Part shown: positions 21,522 to 32,111 of the stretch, one piece after another
Numbering within the stretch: position 1 is the first letter of the stretch
How the letters are laid out: each line of letters begins with the position of its first letter
Assembly: GCF_900659635.1 (NCBI RefSeq)
Contig: NZ_CAACVB010000064.1
Span: 1-35,266 of the forward strand
Length of the DNA: 35,266 nucleotides
Reading direction: 5' to 3'
Source of the DNA: Actinomadura roseirufa
GTDB lineage: Bacteria; Actinomycetota; Actinomycetes; Streptosporangiales; Streptosporangiaceae
The notes under the pieces: model-generated
The model's database searches: none
What the model saw: the letters and a program-made list of their open reading frames with translations, nothing else
What the model was told of the DNA's origin: nothing
Position numbers and translations under genes: made by a program

Positions 21522-22832
21522 TCAGCCGAACAGGGTCTCGCCCCAGTAACCGCCCTCGCGGACGCCCGGCGGGCACGCGAACACACCCGACCCCACATGC
21601 TGGATGTACTCGTTCATCGCGTCCTTGGCCAGCGACTGCTGGATGCGGATGAAGCCCGTGCGGGGGTCGCGCTGGAAGGCGATGAAGAACAGGCCCGCCT
21701 CCAGCCGTCCCAGCCCGTCCGAGCCGTCGGTGAAGGAGTAGCCGCGGCGCAGGATGCGCGCGCCGCCGTTGGAGTCGGGGTGGGCGAGGCGGACGTGCGC
21801 GTCCGGCTTCATCCGGGCCAGGACGACCTTGTCGCGCTCCTTGCCACCGCCGGCGGGTGCGCCTTCCCCCTTGTCACGGCCGAAGATGTCCTGCTGCTCG
21901 CGCAGGGACGTGCGGTCCCACGTCTCGATGTGCATCCGGATGCGGCGCGCCACGAGGTAGGAGCCGCCGGCCATCCAGTCCGCGCCGTCGGCCGCGGCCG
22001 CCCAGACGTGCGCGTCCAGGAGACCCGCGTCGGTCCCCGCGATGTTCTCCGTGCCGTCCTTGAACCCGAAGAGGTTGCGGGGCGTCTGCGCCTCCGGCGT
22101 CGTCGAGGACGTCTTGCCGAAGCCGAGCTGGGACCAGCGGACGCCGACCACGCCGAACCCGATGCGCGCCAGGTTGCGGATGGCGTGCACCGCCACCTGC
22201 GGATCGTCCGCGCACGCCTGCACGACGATGTCGCCGCCGCTGCGGTCGGCGTCGAGGTTGTCGCCGGGGAAGTGCGGCAGGTCGACCAGCGCGGCCGGGC
22301 GGCGGGCCCGCAGGCCGAACCGGTCCCTGCCGTCCTTCTCGAACAGCGTCGGGCCGAAGCCGACCGTCAGCGTGAGCCGGGACGGCGGCAGCCCCTCGGC
22401 CTCGCCGGTGTCGTCGGGCGGCGCCACCGCGGGCCCGCCGGTCGCGCCCTGCCCGACCGGGCGCCCGGTGGTCATGGCGGCCGCCGCGGCGGTCCATTCC
22501 TTGAGCATCCGGACGAGCTTCGCCCGGTCGCCGGTGGTCACGTCGAACGCGGCGAAGTGCAGCCGGTCCTGCACGGGAGTGGCGATGCCCGCCTGGTGGG
22601 GGCCGTGGAAGGCCACGGAGGAGCCCGCCGCGTCGTCGTCCTCGGCGGAGGCGACGCGGTCCAGCCCCGCCCCGGCCGCCGCGCCGACCAGCAGGCTCGC
22701 GCCGGAGAAGCCGAGCATCCGGCGCCGCGACAGCCCGCCGGGCCGGCGCGCCGCGTCCGCGGGCTCCCGTACGGGGTCCGCGGGCTCCTGCGCGCGCGGG
22801 CCCTCCCGCTCCTCAGAACCGGCTTCGGTCAT
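21522..22832 (-). CDS. efeB: EfeB, Tat-exported DyP-type heme peroxidase
   Basis: The 436-residue protein has a twin-arginine signal (LSRRRMLGFSGASLLVGAAAGAG, about 34-56), so it is exported folded. The DyP motif GFKDGTEN (256-263) supplies the distal Asp D259; proximal His H346 (AHVRLAH) and Arg R362 (LRRGYSF) sit at family-like spacing. In the Efe system EfeB oxidises ferrous iron or acts on heme using peroxide, working with EfeO. The ATG overlaps the efeO stop (ATGA), so both genes are one iron-regulated transcript. No efeU gene is present nearby. Confidence 0.95.
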   Translation of the reverse strand: MTEAGSEEREGPRAQEPADPVREPADAARRPGGLSRRRMLGFSGASLLVGAAAGAGLDRVASAEDDDAAGSSVAFHGPHQAGIATPVQDRLHFAAFDVTTGDRAKLVRMLKEWTAAAAAMTTGRPVGQGATGGPAVAPPDDTGEAEGLPPSRLTLTVGFGPTLFEKDGRDRFGLRARRPAALVDLPHFPGDNLDADRSGGDIVVQACADDPQVAVHAIRNLARIGFGVVGVRWSQLGFGKTSSTTPEAQTPRNLFGFKDGTENIAGTDAGLLDAHVWAAAADGADWMAGGSYLVARRIRMHIETWDRTSLREQQDIFGRDKGEGAPAGGGKERDKVVLARMKPDAHVRLAHPDSNGGARILRRGYSFTDGSDGLGRLEAGLFFIAFQRDPRTGFIRIQQSLAKDAMNEYIQHVGSGVFACPPGVREGGYWGETLFG

Positions 22833-23959
22833 TTCGCCACCACTCCCGCGAGCTTCGACAGCGGCTCGCCCAGCGCGTTCACCGCGTCGGCGAGTTCCTT
22901 GCGGTCGCCCTTGCCGACCGTGTCGTAGGAGACGTACCCGTCGCCCTTCTCGTACTTCTTCAGGAGCGTCTCGACGGCGGCGAAGTTGTCGTCGAGGTCC
23001 TTGGCGAGCTGGGCGTCCTTCTCCTGGACGACCGGCTTGAGCAGGTCGTACACCTTCCTGGCGCCGTCCACGTTGCCCTTGAAGTCGACGAGGTCGGTGT
23101 GGCTGAACGCCTCCTCCTCGCCGGTGACCTTGCCGGTGGCGACCTCGTCCAGCAGTTCCTTCGCCCCGGCGGCCATGTCGTTCACCGGGTCGAGGGTGAG
23201 GCCGGGCAGCCGCGACTTCAGGACCTCCAGGTCCTGGACGAGGCGGTCGCCGTACCCCTCCTTGCCCTTGACCGACCCGTCCTTCCAGAGGGCCTTCTCC
23301 AGCAGGTGCCAGCCGGACCAGTCCTTGAGCTCCTCGGGCTTCAGGTCGGCCTCGCGGGCGTCCACCTTCGGGTCGATGTCGCCGAACTTCTCGGCGACGG
23401 GCTCGATGCTCTCCCAGCCGAGGCGGGACGGCGCGTACAGCTCCTTGGCCTTCGCGACGTCGTTCTTCTTCACCGCGTCGACGAACTGGCGCGTCTTGGC
23501 GATCGTGTCGTCGACGTTGGCGATGACGTAGGTCTTGTAGTCGGCGGCGGCCTTGGCGAGGCGCTGGTCGCCGCCCGTCGCCTGGCCGCTGACCGTCACG
23601 TCCTGGCTCGGGCCCTTGCCGGTCTGGCCGGCGCTGCACAGCAGCTTGTAGGCGCCGGCGGGCAGGTTCACCACGAAGTCGACGCTGGTGCCGGGGCCGA
23701 TGTTCTCCCGCTCGGCGAGGATCTTGCCGTCCGCCTTGAGGACCTCGAACTCGTTGACCTTCGAGCCCTTGTTGGTGACCTTGAAGGTGTTCTTGCCGGC
23801 GCTGAGGTCCTTCTTGGCGACCTCGCACTTGTCGTCGCCGGCGGTCACGGCGATGGCGTCCGCGGCGTCGGCCTTGCCCCCATCACCGCCACACGCCGTG
23901 AGAAGGGACATCGACACGGCGGCGACGCCGCTGAGGGCGAGCACGGGGACACGGCGCAT
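22829..23959 (-). CDS. efeO: EfeO, iron-uptake lipoprotein (cupredoxin plus M75 domain)
   Basis: The 376-residue protein has a lipobox LTAC (20-23), giving a membrane-anchored lipoprotein. A cupredoxin-like domain follows (about 35-125, with FKVTNKGSKVNEFEV and YKLLCSAG), then the imelysin/M75 domain with GWESIEPVAE (181-190) and the metal-site HxxE at H218-E221. It should bind periplasmic/extracytoplasmic iron for the EfeUOB importer. The ATG at 23959 is supported by GGAG and by the signal peptide starting there. An iron-box-like palindrome lies directly upstream, so expression under low iron via a DtxR/IdeR repressor is likely. Confidence 0.95.
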   Translation of the reverse strand: MRRVPVLALSGVAAVSMSLLTACGGDGGKADAADAIAVTAGDDKCEVAKKDLSAGKNTFKVTNKGSKVNEFEVLKADGKILAERENIGPGTSVDFVVNLPAGAYKLLCSAGQTGKGPSQDVTVSGQATGGDQRLAKAAADYKTYVIANVDDTIAKTRQFVDAVKKNDVAKAKELYAPSRLGWESIEPVAEKFGDIDPKVDAREADLKPEELKDWSGWHLLEKALWKDGSVKGKEGYGDRLVQDLEVLKSRLPGLTLDPVNDMAAGAKELLDEVATGKVTGEEEAFSHTDLVDFKGNVDGARKVYDLLKPVVQEKDAQLAKDLDDNFAAVETLLKKYEKGDGYVSYDTVGKGDRKELADAVNALGEPLSKLAGVVAK

Positions 23960-23982
23960 GGGGACTCCAGGACGGACACAAT

Positions 23983-24013
23983 GGTTAGGCTCGCCTAAAT
24001 TAGCCAAAGCTAA
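23983..24013 (-). promoter_or_regulatory. Two adjacent iron-box-like operators (DtxR/IdeR type) before efeO
   Basis: GGTTAGGCTCGCCTAA (23983-23998) matches 14 of 16 bases of the GGTTAGGCTAACCTAA iron-box core. A second symmetric site TTAGC-CAAA-GCTAA (24000-24013) follows at once. Two sites in a row suggest cooperative binding of an iron-dependent repressor. Confidence 0.7.
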
Positions 24014-24057
24014 CCTGAGTACGTCAAGTCGCCCCCGCGACAGTGAGTCATGCCACG

Positions 24058-24561
24058 TCAGCGCGGCCGATCATGGAGCCCGATCGTCAGGTTGCGCGCG
24101 GCCATCGGCGGCCCGCCCGGTGAGGGGTCGCCGTAAGGGGGAAGCTGCCCGTGCTGACCCTGCCCGTGTTGCCCCTGTCCCTGCTGGCCGTGCCCCTGCT
24201 GGGGATGCGGGTGCTGCGGCCCCTGCTGCGCCTGGCCCGCGCGCTCCGCCCACACCGCGGTGCCGTACGCGCACACCTCGAACCCGCCGCCGAGCGCCGC
24301 CGTGTCGAAGCGCATGCCGACGACGGTGTTGGCGCCCTTGCGGCGCGCGTCCTCGGCGAGCCGCTCCATCGCCTCGCGGCGCGCCGCGGCCAGACCGGCA
24401 CCGGGCTGCTCACCGGTCATGCGGAAGGTCGCGCTGCTCCCCGGGTGCCCGTGCTGCTGCGCCGCCCTGCCCTGATCGGTCTGGACGGCCGTCCCCAGGA
24501 CCTCGCCGAGCACACTGCGGATCTCGTACCCCGCCAGGCCCTCAGTCGTCACGATCAGCAT
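24058..24561 (-). CDS. YbjQ/UPF0145-family protein with His/Gln-rich tail
   Basis: Residues 1 to about 105 match the YbjQ/UPF0145 pentameric fold: MLIVTTEGLAGYEI at the start, LAEDARRKGANTVVGMRFD in the middle and GFEVCAYGTAVW at the end. After it comes a low-complexity tail rich in His, Gln, Gly and Pro, with repeated QGQ and HGQ units, which could chelate metal. The family is predicted to bind heavy metals but its function is not established. The ATG at 24561 is chosen since the fold starts there; a GTG three codons upstream is possible. It lies between the efe genes and the sigma gene, in the same direction. Confidence 0.85.
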   Translation of the reverse strand: MLIVTTEGLAGYEIRSVLGEVLGTAVQTDQGRAAQQHGHPGSSATFRMTGEQPGAGLAAARREAMERLAEDARRKGANTVVGMRFDTAALGGGFEVCAYGTAVWAERAGQAQQGPQHPHPQQGHGQQGQGQHGQGQHGQLPPYGDPSPGGPPMAARNLTIGLHDRPR

Positions 24562-24618
24562 GCCGACCACGGTAATCCACCGGGCCGACGAAATGCGACG
24601 ATATGCCGCGATGACGGA

Positions 24619-24664
24619 AAGCGGCCGCCGGCCGCCCTCCCGGGCGGGCCGGGGACGGCCGCTT
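24619..24664 (-). terminator. Terminator after the sigma factor gene
   Basis: AAGCGGCCG (24619-24627) pairs with CGGCCGCTT (24656-24664), and the inner GC-rich sequence can extend the stem further. It starts 21 bases after the sigma stop codon and precedes the YbjQ-type gene, so it should separate the two transcripts. Confidence 0.6.
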
Positions 24665-24684
24665 CCGCGTCGTCCTCCGCCCCG

Positions 24685-25860
<1,176 letters not shown>

Positions 25861-25901
25861 ATAGGGGCTAGATCACAGGACCTATTTTGCGGTCCCGTGA
25901 C

Positions 25902-27887
25902 TTACTGGGCCCCAAGGCCTCGCTCACGCAACACCCGTCGCTGCTGCTCAAGCGCGACAAGATCGCCGAAGAGCCGGTTGTACTCCTCGGGCGCCTCGAC
26001 CGGATTCAGCCGCCCGAGTTTAGATTTGGCGTCCGAGATCATGCGGGTGAGCTGCCGCTCCTGTATTCGGGCCAGCAGTTCCACGGCATAACGGTCATCC
26101 GATTCCTGGGCCGACCGCACCGGTTCGACACCGAGTTTGGTGATCAGGTCCCTGACCTGGTCGTTCGGCGCGCCCTCCAGGAGCAGCGCGACCCACTCGG
26201 CGACACCGCCCGCCGCCGTGACGCCCCCCACCTCGGCGATCACCGCGCGCACCGCGGCGTGCGGCGCGGCGATGAACGCCTCCGGCGGGACCTCGTCGAA
26301 GCCCGGCCCGAGCACCGCCGGACGCTGCACGGCCAGCTTGAGCAGCTCGCGCTCGCGCTGCACCTCCGGGTCGTTCGGGTCGTGGCCCGGCCGCCGCGCA
26401 CCGCCGTTCGAGCCGGACGGGGCGCCGTCCCGGAGCCCGCCTCCGGCCTCGCGCCCGTTCGCCGCGCCACCGCCCCGGCCGTCGCCGCGTCCGTCGCCGC
26501 CGCGTCCGTGGGCACCGGGTCCGTTGCCGCCGCGCCCCTGCTGCCGGGCGTGCTGCCGGGCCGCCAGGTCGCGGACGCGGCGCAGCACGAACTGCTCGTC
26601 CATGATGCCGAGCCAGCGGTCCAGGCTGACGGCGTACATCTGGCGGAGCGCGCGGTCCTTGATGGCGGCGACGACGGGCGCCGCCGCGTCCAGCGCGCCG
26701 AGCCGTCCCTCGGCGGTGTCGAGGTCGTGCTGGGCGATCGCGCTGCGCACCGCGAACTCGAACAGCGGCAGCCGCGCGGCGACCAGGTCGCGGACGGCCG
26801 CGTCGCCGTGCCGGATGCGCAGGTCGCACGGGTCCAGGCCGTCGGGCTGCACGGCCACGAACGTCTGCGTGACGAACTTCTGCTCGTCGGCGAAGGCGCG
26901 CAGCGCCGCCTTCTGGCCGGCCGAGTCGCCGTCGAAGGTGAAGATCACCTCGCCGCGGAACTCGTCCTGGTCCATCAGGAGGCGGCGCAGCACCTTGATG
27001 TGGTCGTCGCCGAACGCCGTCCCGCACGTCGCGATCGCCGTGGGGACGCCCGCCAGGTGGCAGGCCATCACGTCGGTGTAGCCCTCGACCACCACGGCCT
27101 GCCGCCGCCGCGCGATCTCCTTCTTGGCCAGGTCGGCCCCGTACAGCACCGCGCCCTTGTGGAACAGCGGCGACTCGGGGGTGTTCAGGTACTTGGGGCC
27201 GTCGTCGTCCTCGTAGAGACGGCGCGCGCCGAAGCCGATGACGTCGCCGCTCAGGTCGCGGATCGGCCACATCAGCCGGCCGCGGAAGCGGTCCATGGGG
27301 CCGCGCCGGCCCTCCTTGGCCAGCCCGCCGGCGACCAGGTCGCGGTCGGCGAACCCGCGGCCGCGCAGGTGCCGGACGAGGCCCTCCCACTCGCGGGGGG
27401 CGAACCCGACCCCGAACCGGGCGGCGTCGGCCGCCTCGAACCCGCGCTCGGACAGGAACGTGCGGCCGATGGCGCCCTCGGGCGAGGCGAGCCGCTCGGT
27501 GTAGTACTCGGCGGCGGCCTTGTGCGCCTCGACGAGCCGGGCGCGCTGCCCGCCGTCCTGCCGGGGGCCGCGCCCCCCGCCGTCCTCGTAGCGGAGCTGG
27601 ACCCCGGCCTGGGCGGCGAGCCGCTCCACGGCCTCGGAGAACGACAGGTGCTCGATCTCCTGGACGAACTTGATGACGTCGCCGCCGGCCTCGCAGCCGA
27701 AGCAGAAGTACAGGCCCCGCGAGGGGGTCACGTTGAACGAGGGCGACTTCTCGTCGTGGAAGGGGCACAGGCCCTTGAGGTTCCCGCCGCCCGCACCGCG
27801 CAGCTGCAGGTACTCGCCGATGACGTCGGCGATGGACGACCGCTCCCGTACGAGCGCGATGTCCTCATTGCGAATCCGGCCTGCCAC
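25902..27887 (-). CDS. dnaG: DnaG DNA primase
   Basis: The 661-residue replicative primase has an N-terminal CHC2 zinc finger with C41, H44, C62 and C65, a catalytic domain with the TOPRIM motif EGYTDVMA near residue 268, and a C-terminal DnaB-interaction region. Between them (about residues 460-520) is a low-complexity Gly/Arg/Asp-rich linker (repeated GRGGDGRGDGRG-like units), longer than in most enzymes. It starts at a GTG with no obvious ribosome site and leads into the sigma gene. It synthesises RNA primers for lagging-strand replication. Confidence 0.97.
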   Translation of the reverse strand: MAGRIRNEDIALVRERSSIADVIGEYLQLRGAGGGNLKGLCPFHDEKSPSFNVTPSRGLYFCFGCEAGGDVIKFVQEIEHLSFSEAVERLAAQAGVQLRYEDGGGRGPRQDGGQRARLVEAHKAAAEYYTERLASPEGAIGRTFLSERGFEAADAARFGVGFAPREWEGLVRHLRGRGFADRDLVAGGLAKEGRRGPMDRFRGRLMWPIRDLSGDVIGFGARRLYEDDDGPKYLNTPESPLFHKGAVLYGADLAKKEIARRRQAVVVEGYTDVMACHLAGVPTAIATCGTAFGDDHIKVLRRLLMDQDEFRGEVIFTFDGDSAGQKAALRAFADEQKFVTQTFVAVQPDGLDPCDLRIRHGDAAVRDLVAARLPLFEFAVRSAIAQHDLDTAEGRLGALDAAAPVVAAIKDRALRQMYAVSLDRWLGIMDEQFVLRRVRDLAARQHARQQGRGGNGPGAHGRGGDGRGDGRGGGAANGREAGGGLRDGAPSGSNGGARRPGHDPNDPEVQRERELLKLAVQRPAVLGPGFDEVPPEAFIAAPHAAVRAVIAEVGGVTAAGGVAEWVALLLEGAPNDQVRDLITKLGVEPVRSAQESDDRYAVELLARIQERQLTRMISDAKSKLGRLNPVEAPEEYNRLFGDLVALEQQRRVLRERGLGAQ

Positions 27888-27973
27888 GACGAAGGAGTCT
27901 ACGGCGGGGCGGGGACATCCGGGGCATCACTCCACGACCCGGCTCGGTCCCGCCCGGCAGGGCGCCCACCGTG

Positions 27974-28060
27974 GTCCCCGATCGGGACGGGTTCGCCGTG
28001 GACCGTCCCCCGAGCGGGCTTCGGCCGCCAATATGGGGACCTCTGTCCCGAACTGTCCCC
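27974..28060. promoter_or_regulatory. Cluster of GTCCC/GGGAC motifs in the dnaG-ABC intergenic region
   Basis: Six GTCCC or GGGAC copies (27974, 27984, 28005, 28036, 28045, 28055) form pairs such as GTCCC-CGATC-GGGAC and GGGGAC-N14-GTCCCC. They sit in the 289-bp divergent gap that should hold both promoters. A regulator site is possible but unproven. Confidence 0.3.
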
Positions 28061-28176
28061 GACTGGTCGCTCTCCGTGGAGTCAATGAGGAGTAGTCCCA
28101 GGTGAGCACTGGACAAACGGGGCGTTGCGCGATGAGATGGCGCACCCGAGATTTTGCCCACCCCCAGGCGGCTCCG

Positions 28177-29449
<1,273 letters not shown>

Positions 29450-29469
<20 letters not shown>

Positions 29470-30868
29470 CCCGCTCGAGCCGGCGCAGCCCCGGCTCGAT
29501 CTCCTCGCGCCGCACGGCCCCGTAGCCGAACACCAGCCCCGGCGCGCGCGGCCCCGTCACGGCGAACTCCGACAGCGCGAACAGCCCGACGCCCTCCTCG
29601 CGGGCGCGGCGGACCAGCGCGGCGTCGTCGGTGCCCGCCGGGAGCAGGGCGCTCAGGTGCAGGCCCACCGCGGACGGGACGACCGCCAGCCGGCCCGCGA
29701 ACCGGTCCGCGAGCAGCTCGGCGACGCGCTCGTGCCGGGCCTGGTACTCGCGGCGCGACCGGCGGAGATGCCGGACCAGCAGGCCCTCGTCGATGAACCG
29801 GGCCAGCGCGGCCTGCGCCGGCACGTCGGCGTGCCAGGACGAGACGTAGCGCGCCATCCGGAACGCCCGGTGCAGCGCGGGCGGCGCGACGAGGAACCCC
29901 AGCCGCAGAACCGGCCGCATGGTCTTGGAGAAGGTCCCGGTGTACAGGACGCGGCCGTCCTCGTCGAGGCTCTGCAGCGGCTCGATGGGGCGGCCGCCGT
30001 AGCGGTACTCGGTGTCGTAGTCGTCCTCCACGATCACCACGTCGCGGCGGCGCGCCCAGTCGAGCAGGGCCCGCCTCCTCGGCAGCGACATCGGCATTCC
30101 GAGCGGGAACTGGTGCGAGGGGGTGACGTAGACGGCCCGCGCGTCCTCGGGCAGGGCGTCCACCCGCAGGCCCTCGCCGTCGACGGGCACGCCCCGGACC
30201 CGCAGGCCCGAGGCCCGCAGCAGCAGGTGCGCGGGCGGGTACCCGGGGTCCTCCACGGCCACGACGTCGCCCGGTTCCAGCAGCACCCGGACGATGAGGT
30301 CGAGGGCCTGCTGGATCCCCGCCGTGATCACGATGTCGTCCGGGGCGGCGCGCACCGACCGGGAGACGCCGGCGTGCCGGGCGACGGCGGCGCGCAGTTC
30401 GGGCAGCCCGGCGGGATCGCCCGCCGCCGCGGGGTCGGCCAGCGCCGAGGGCCGCAGCCGGCCCGCCATGATCCGCCGCCACGACTCGTAGGGGAACAGC
30501 CGCACGTCCGGCAGCCCCGCCCGGAAGTCCCAGGTCAGCCCGGGCATCGGGGCGGGCCACGCGGAGATCTCCGCCCAGACCGGGCGCGGGCGCAGCGGGG
30601 AGGCGGAGGGGGCGCCGCGGCGCGCGGGCCCGGCCTCCTGGACGAACGTCCCGGCGCCGACCCGGCTCGTCAGGAAGCCCTCCGCGGCCAGCCGGTCGTA
30701 GGCGACACCGACCGTGTTGCGGGAGATCTCCAGCCGCCGCGCCAGCTCGCGGGTCGGCGGCAGCGCCTCCCCGGCCCGCAGCCGCCCGTCGAGGATCGCC
30801 GCGCGCAGCTGCCGGTAGATCTGCCCGGCGAGGTCACGGCGGCCCACGAGGCTGACGTGCAGGTCCAC
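29450..30868 (-). CDS. MocR-type transcription regulator (GntR HTH plus aminotransferase domain)
   Basis: The 472-residue protein joins a GntR winged helix (about 12-76, LPPTRELARRLEISRNTVG) to a fold-type-I aminotransferase domain. PLP contacts are visible: the D283 region (EDDYDTEYRYGG), Tyr in VYVTPSHQFPLG and the Schiff-base lysine K315 (TGTFSKTMRP). MocR/PdxR proteins sense PLP and amino-acid-like ligands and activate divergent genes. Its gene diverges from the TIGR03086-type gene with an 84-bp shared gap, so that gene is the natural first candidate target. The GTG start is at 30868. The actual effector cannot be told from sequence. Confidence 0.93.
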
Positions 30869-30952
30869 GGGATCCGACCTTAGATCGGCTCAGTCGTTTC
30901 CCGCAATTTTGGCCCTGTACCTGGTCCGCTGGGACTTCCTACGGTGAGACCC

Positions 30953-31561
30953 ATGGACCCGCTGACCGAAGTGCTCGCCACCGACTTCCGTCCCCTCGAC
31001 CGGAAGGCGCTCGACCTCTACCTCGCGATCGTCGCGCAGGTGAGGCCGGACGCGCTGGCCTCGCCGACCCCCTGCGCCGACTGGACCCTCTACGGGCTGC
31101 TGCGCCACCAGGTGAGCCAGGACGAAGGGTTCGCCGCCGCCGCCCGCGGCGACGGGGCCCGCCTCGGCAACTGGCGGGGCGGCGACCTCGGCGACGACCC
31201 GCTCGCCGCAGCGACGGCCTCCGGTGACCTCGTCACCTCCGCCTTCGCCGAGGCGAGCCTGGACCAGGAGTTCCTCCTCCCGGAGGTGCGGGACGGCGGC
31301 GGCTTCCCCGCCGCTCTGGCCATCAGCTTCCATTTCGTCGACCTGGTCGTGCACGCGTGGGATGTCGCCGCCGCGATCGGCGCCCCCTGGGAGCCGTCCG
31401 GCGAACTCGTCACGGCGTCGCTGACGGTGGCCGCGCTCGTCCCGCCCGGTCCAGCGGGCCGCGGACCGGGCATGTCGTTCGGCGCGGCCGTCGCCGAGGA
31501 GGGCGGCGCGCCGCGGGACCGGCTGCTCGCCCTGCTCGGCCGCTCGCCGTCCTGGTCCTGA
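30953..31561 (+). CDS. TIGR03086-type metal-binding (DinB/maleylpyruvate isomerase-like) protein
   Basis: The 202-residue protein has the four-helix DinB-like pattern: SPTPCADWTLYGLLRHQVSQDEGF near residues 37-60 with a metal-site His, and FHFVDLVVHAWDVAAAIG (about 125-142) with two further His. Members of this actinobacterial family probably use a divalent metal and a low-molecular-weight thiol (mycothiol). A specific reaction is unknown. The ATG at 30953 is chosen; an in-frame GTG at 30944 is close by. It diverges from the MocR regulator. Confidence 0.8.
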   Translation: MDPLTEVLATDFRPLDRKALDLYLAIVAQVRPDALASPTPCADWTLYGLLRHQVSQDEGFAAAARGDGARLGNWRGGDLGDDPLAAATASGDLVTSAFAEASLDQEFLLPEVRDGGGFPAALAISFHFVDLVVHAWDVAAAIGAPWEPSGELVTASLTVAALVPPGPAGRGPGMSFGAAVAEEGGAPRDRLLALLGRSPSWS

Positions 31562-31582
31562 GGCGAAGATCGGGCGGGCGAC

Positions 31583-31984
31583 TCAGACCGGGGCCCAGTC
31601 CGGCGTCCAGATCGAGGGGCAGACCGGCGCCGCGTCCCGGTAGACGCCGATCTTCCACTGGATCTGCGCCTGCTGGGCGCGCAGCCGGGCGATCTGCTCC
31701 TCCACGCGCCGGTCGTGCTCCCGGAGCAGCTCGACCCGCTCCTGAAGGGTCCCGGCCCCGCCCCGGGCGAGCTCGGTGAAGCGCAGCATCTCGGCGATCG
31801 GCATTCCGGTCTCCCGCAGGCACCGCAGCATGTCGAGCCAGCGCAGGTCGTCGTCGCTGAACACGCGCCGTCCCGCGGCGTTCCGCGCGATGCCCGGCAG
31901 GAGCCCGATCTTCTCGTAGTAACGCAGCGTGTCGATGCTGAAACCGGTCTTATCGGAGGTCTCGGACGGAGAGTAAGAGCTCAC
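31583..31984 (-). CDS. MerR-family transcription regulator
   Basis: The 133-residue protein has the MerR winged helix (TGFSIDTLRYYEKIGLLP, about 13-30; NAAGRRVFSDDDLRWLDML) and a long dimerisation helix (about 75-115). The tail PVCPSIWTPDWAP has a single Cys, so it is not a typical metal-binding MerR. It is probably a drug- or aldehyde/redox-type sensor. The GTG at 31984 has AAGGTGG upstream. It is divergent from the LLM oxidoreductase gene, whose promoter contains a perfect palindrome in MerR-operator position. Confidence 0.92.
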   Translation of the reverse strand: MSSYSPSETSDKTGFSIDTLRYYEKIGLLPGIARNAAGRRVFSDDDLRWLDMLRCLRETGMPIAEMLRFTELARGGAGTLQERVELLREHDRRVEEQIARLRAQQAQIQWKIGVYRDAAPVCPSIWTPDWAPV

Positions 31985-32041
31985 CCGTCCACCTTGCCAC
32001 CACGCGCGCCACCGTGGGCGGCGCGGTGGTCGCGTGGCGTT

Positions 32042-32072
32042 TGACCTGGAGCGCGCTCCAGGTCGCACAGTG
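32042..32072 (+). promoter_or_regulatory. MerR-type promoter with perfect 22-bp palindrome
   Basis: TTGACC (32042-32047) and CACAGT (32067-32072) are 19 bases apart, the overlong spacing typical of MerR-activated promoters. A perfect 22-bp palindrome (32044-32065, half-site GACCTGGAGCG) is centred between them. It lies 47 bases before the LLM oxidoreductase start and 60 bases from the divergent merR start. Confidence 0.75.
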
Positions 32073-32111
32073 GTCCTCAGCACTCGTGACGAGGACCCCG
32101 AAGGATCTGCC

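Noticed and set aside
19914..22928. A 1004-residue rightward open frame
   Set aside because: It is an Arg/Gly-rich frame lying over the coiled-coil gene and antisense to efeB; no family resemblance.
25887..28088. Long open frame antisense to dnaG
   Set aside because: It mirrors dnaG codon bias in high-GC DNA and has no domain pattern.
30869..30952. MocR operator repeats in the divergent gap
   Set aside because: Only 4-bp inverted matches and one GTCC/GGAC pair are visible, too weak to call.
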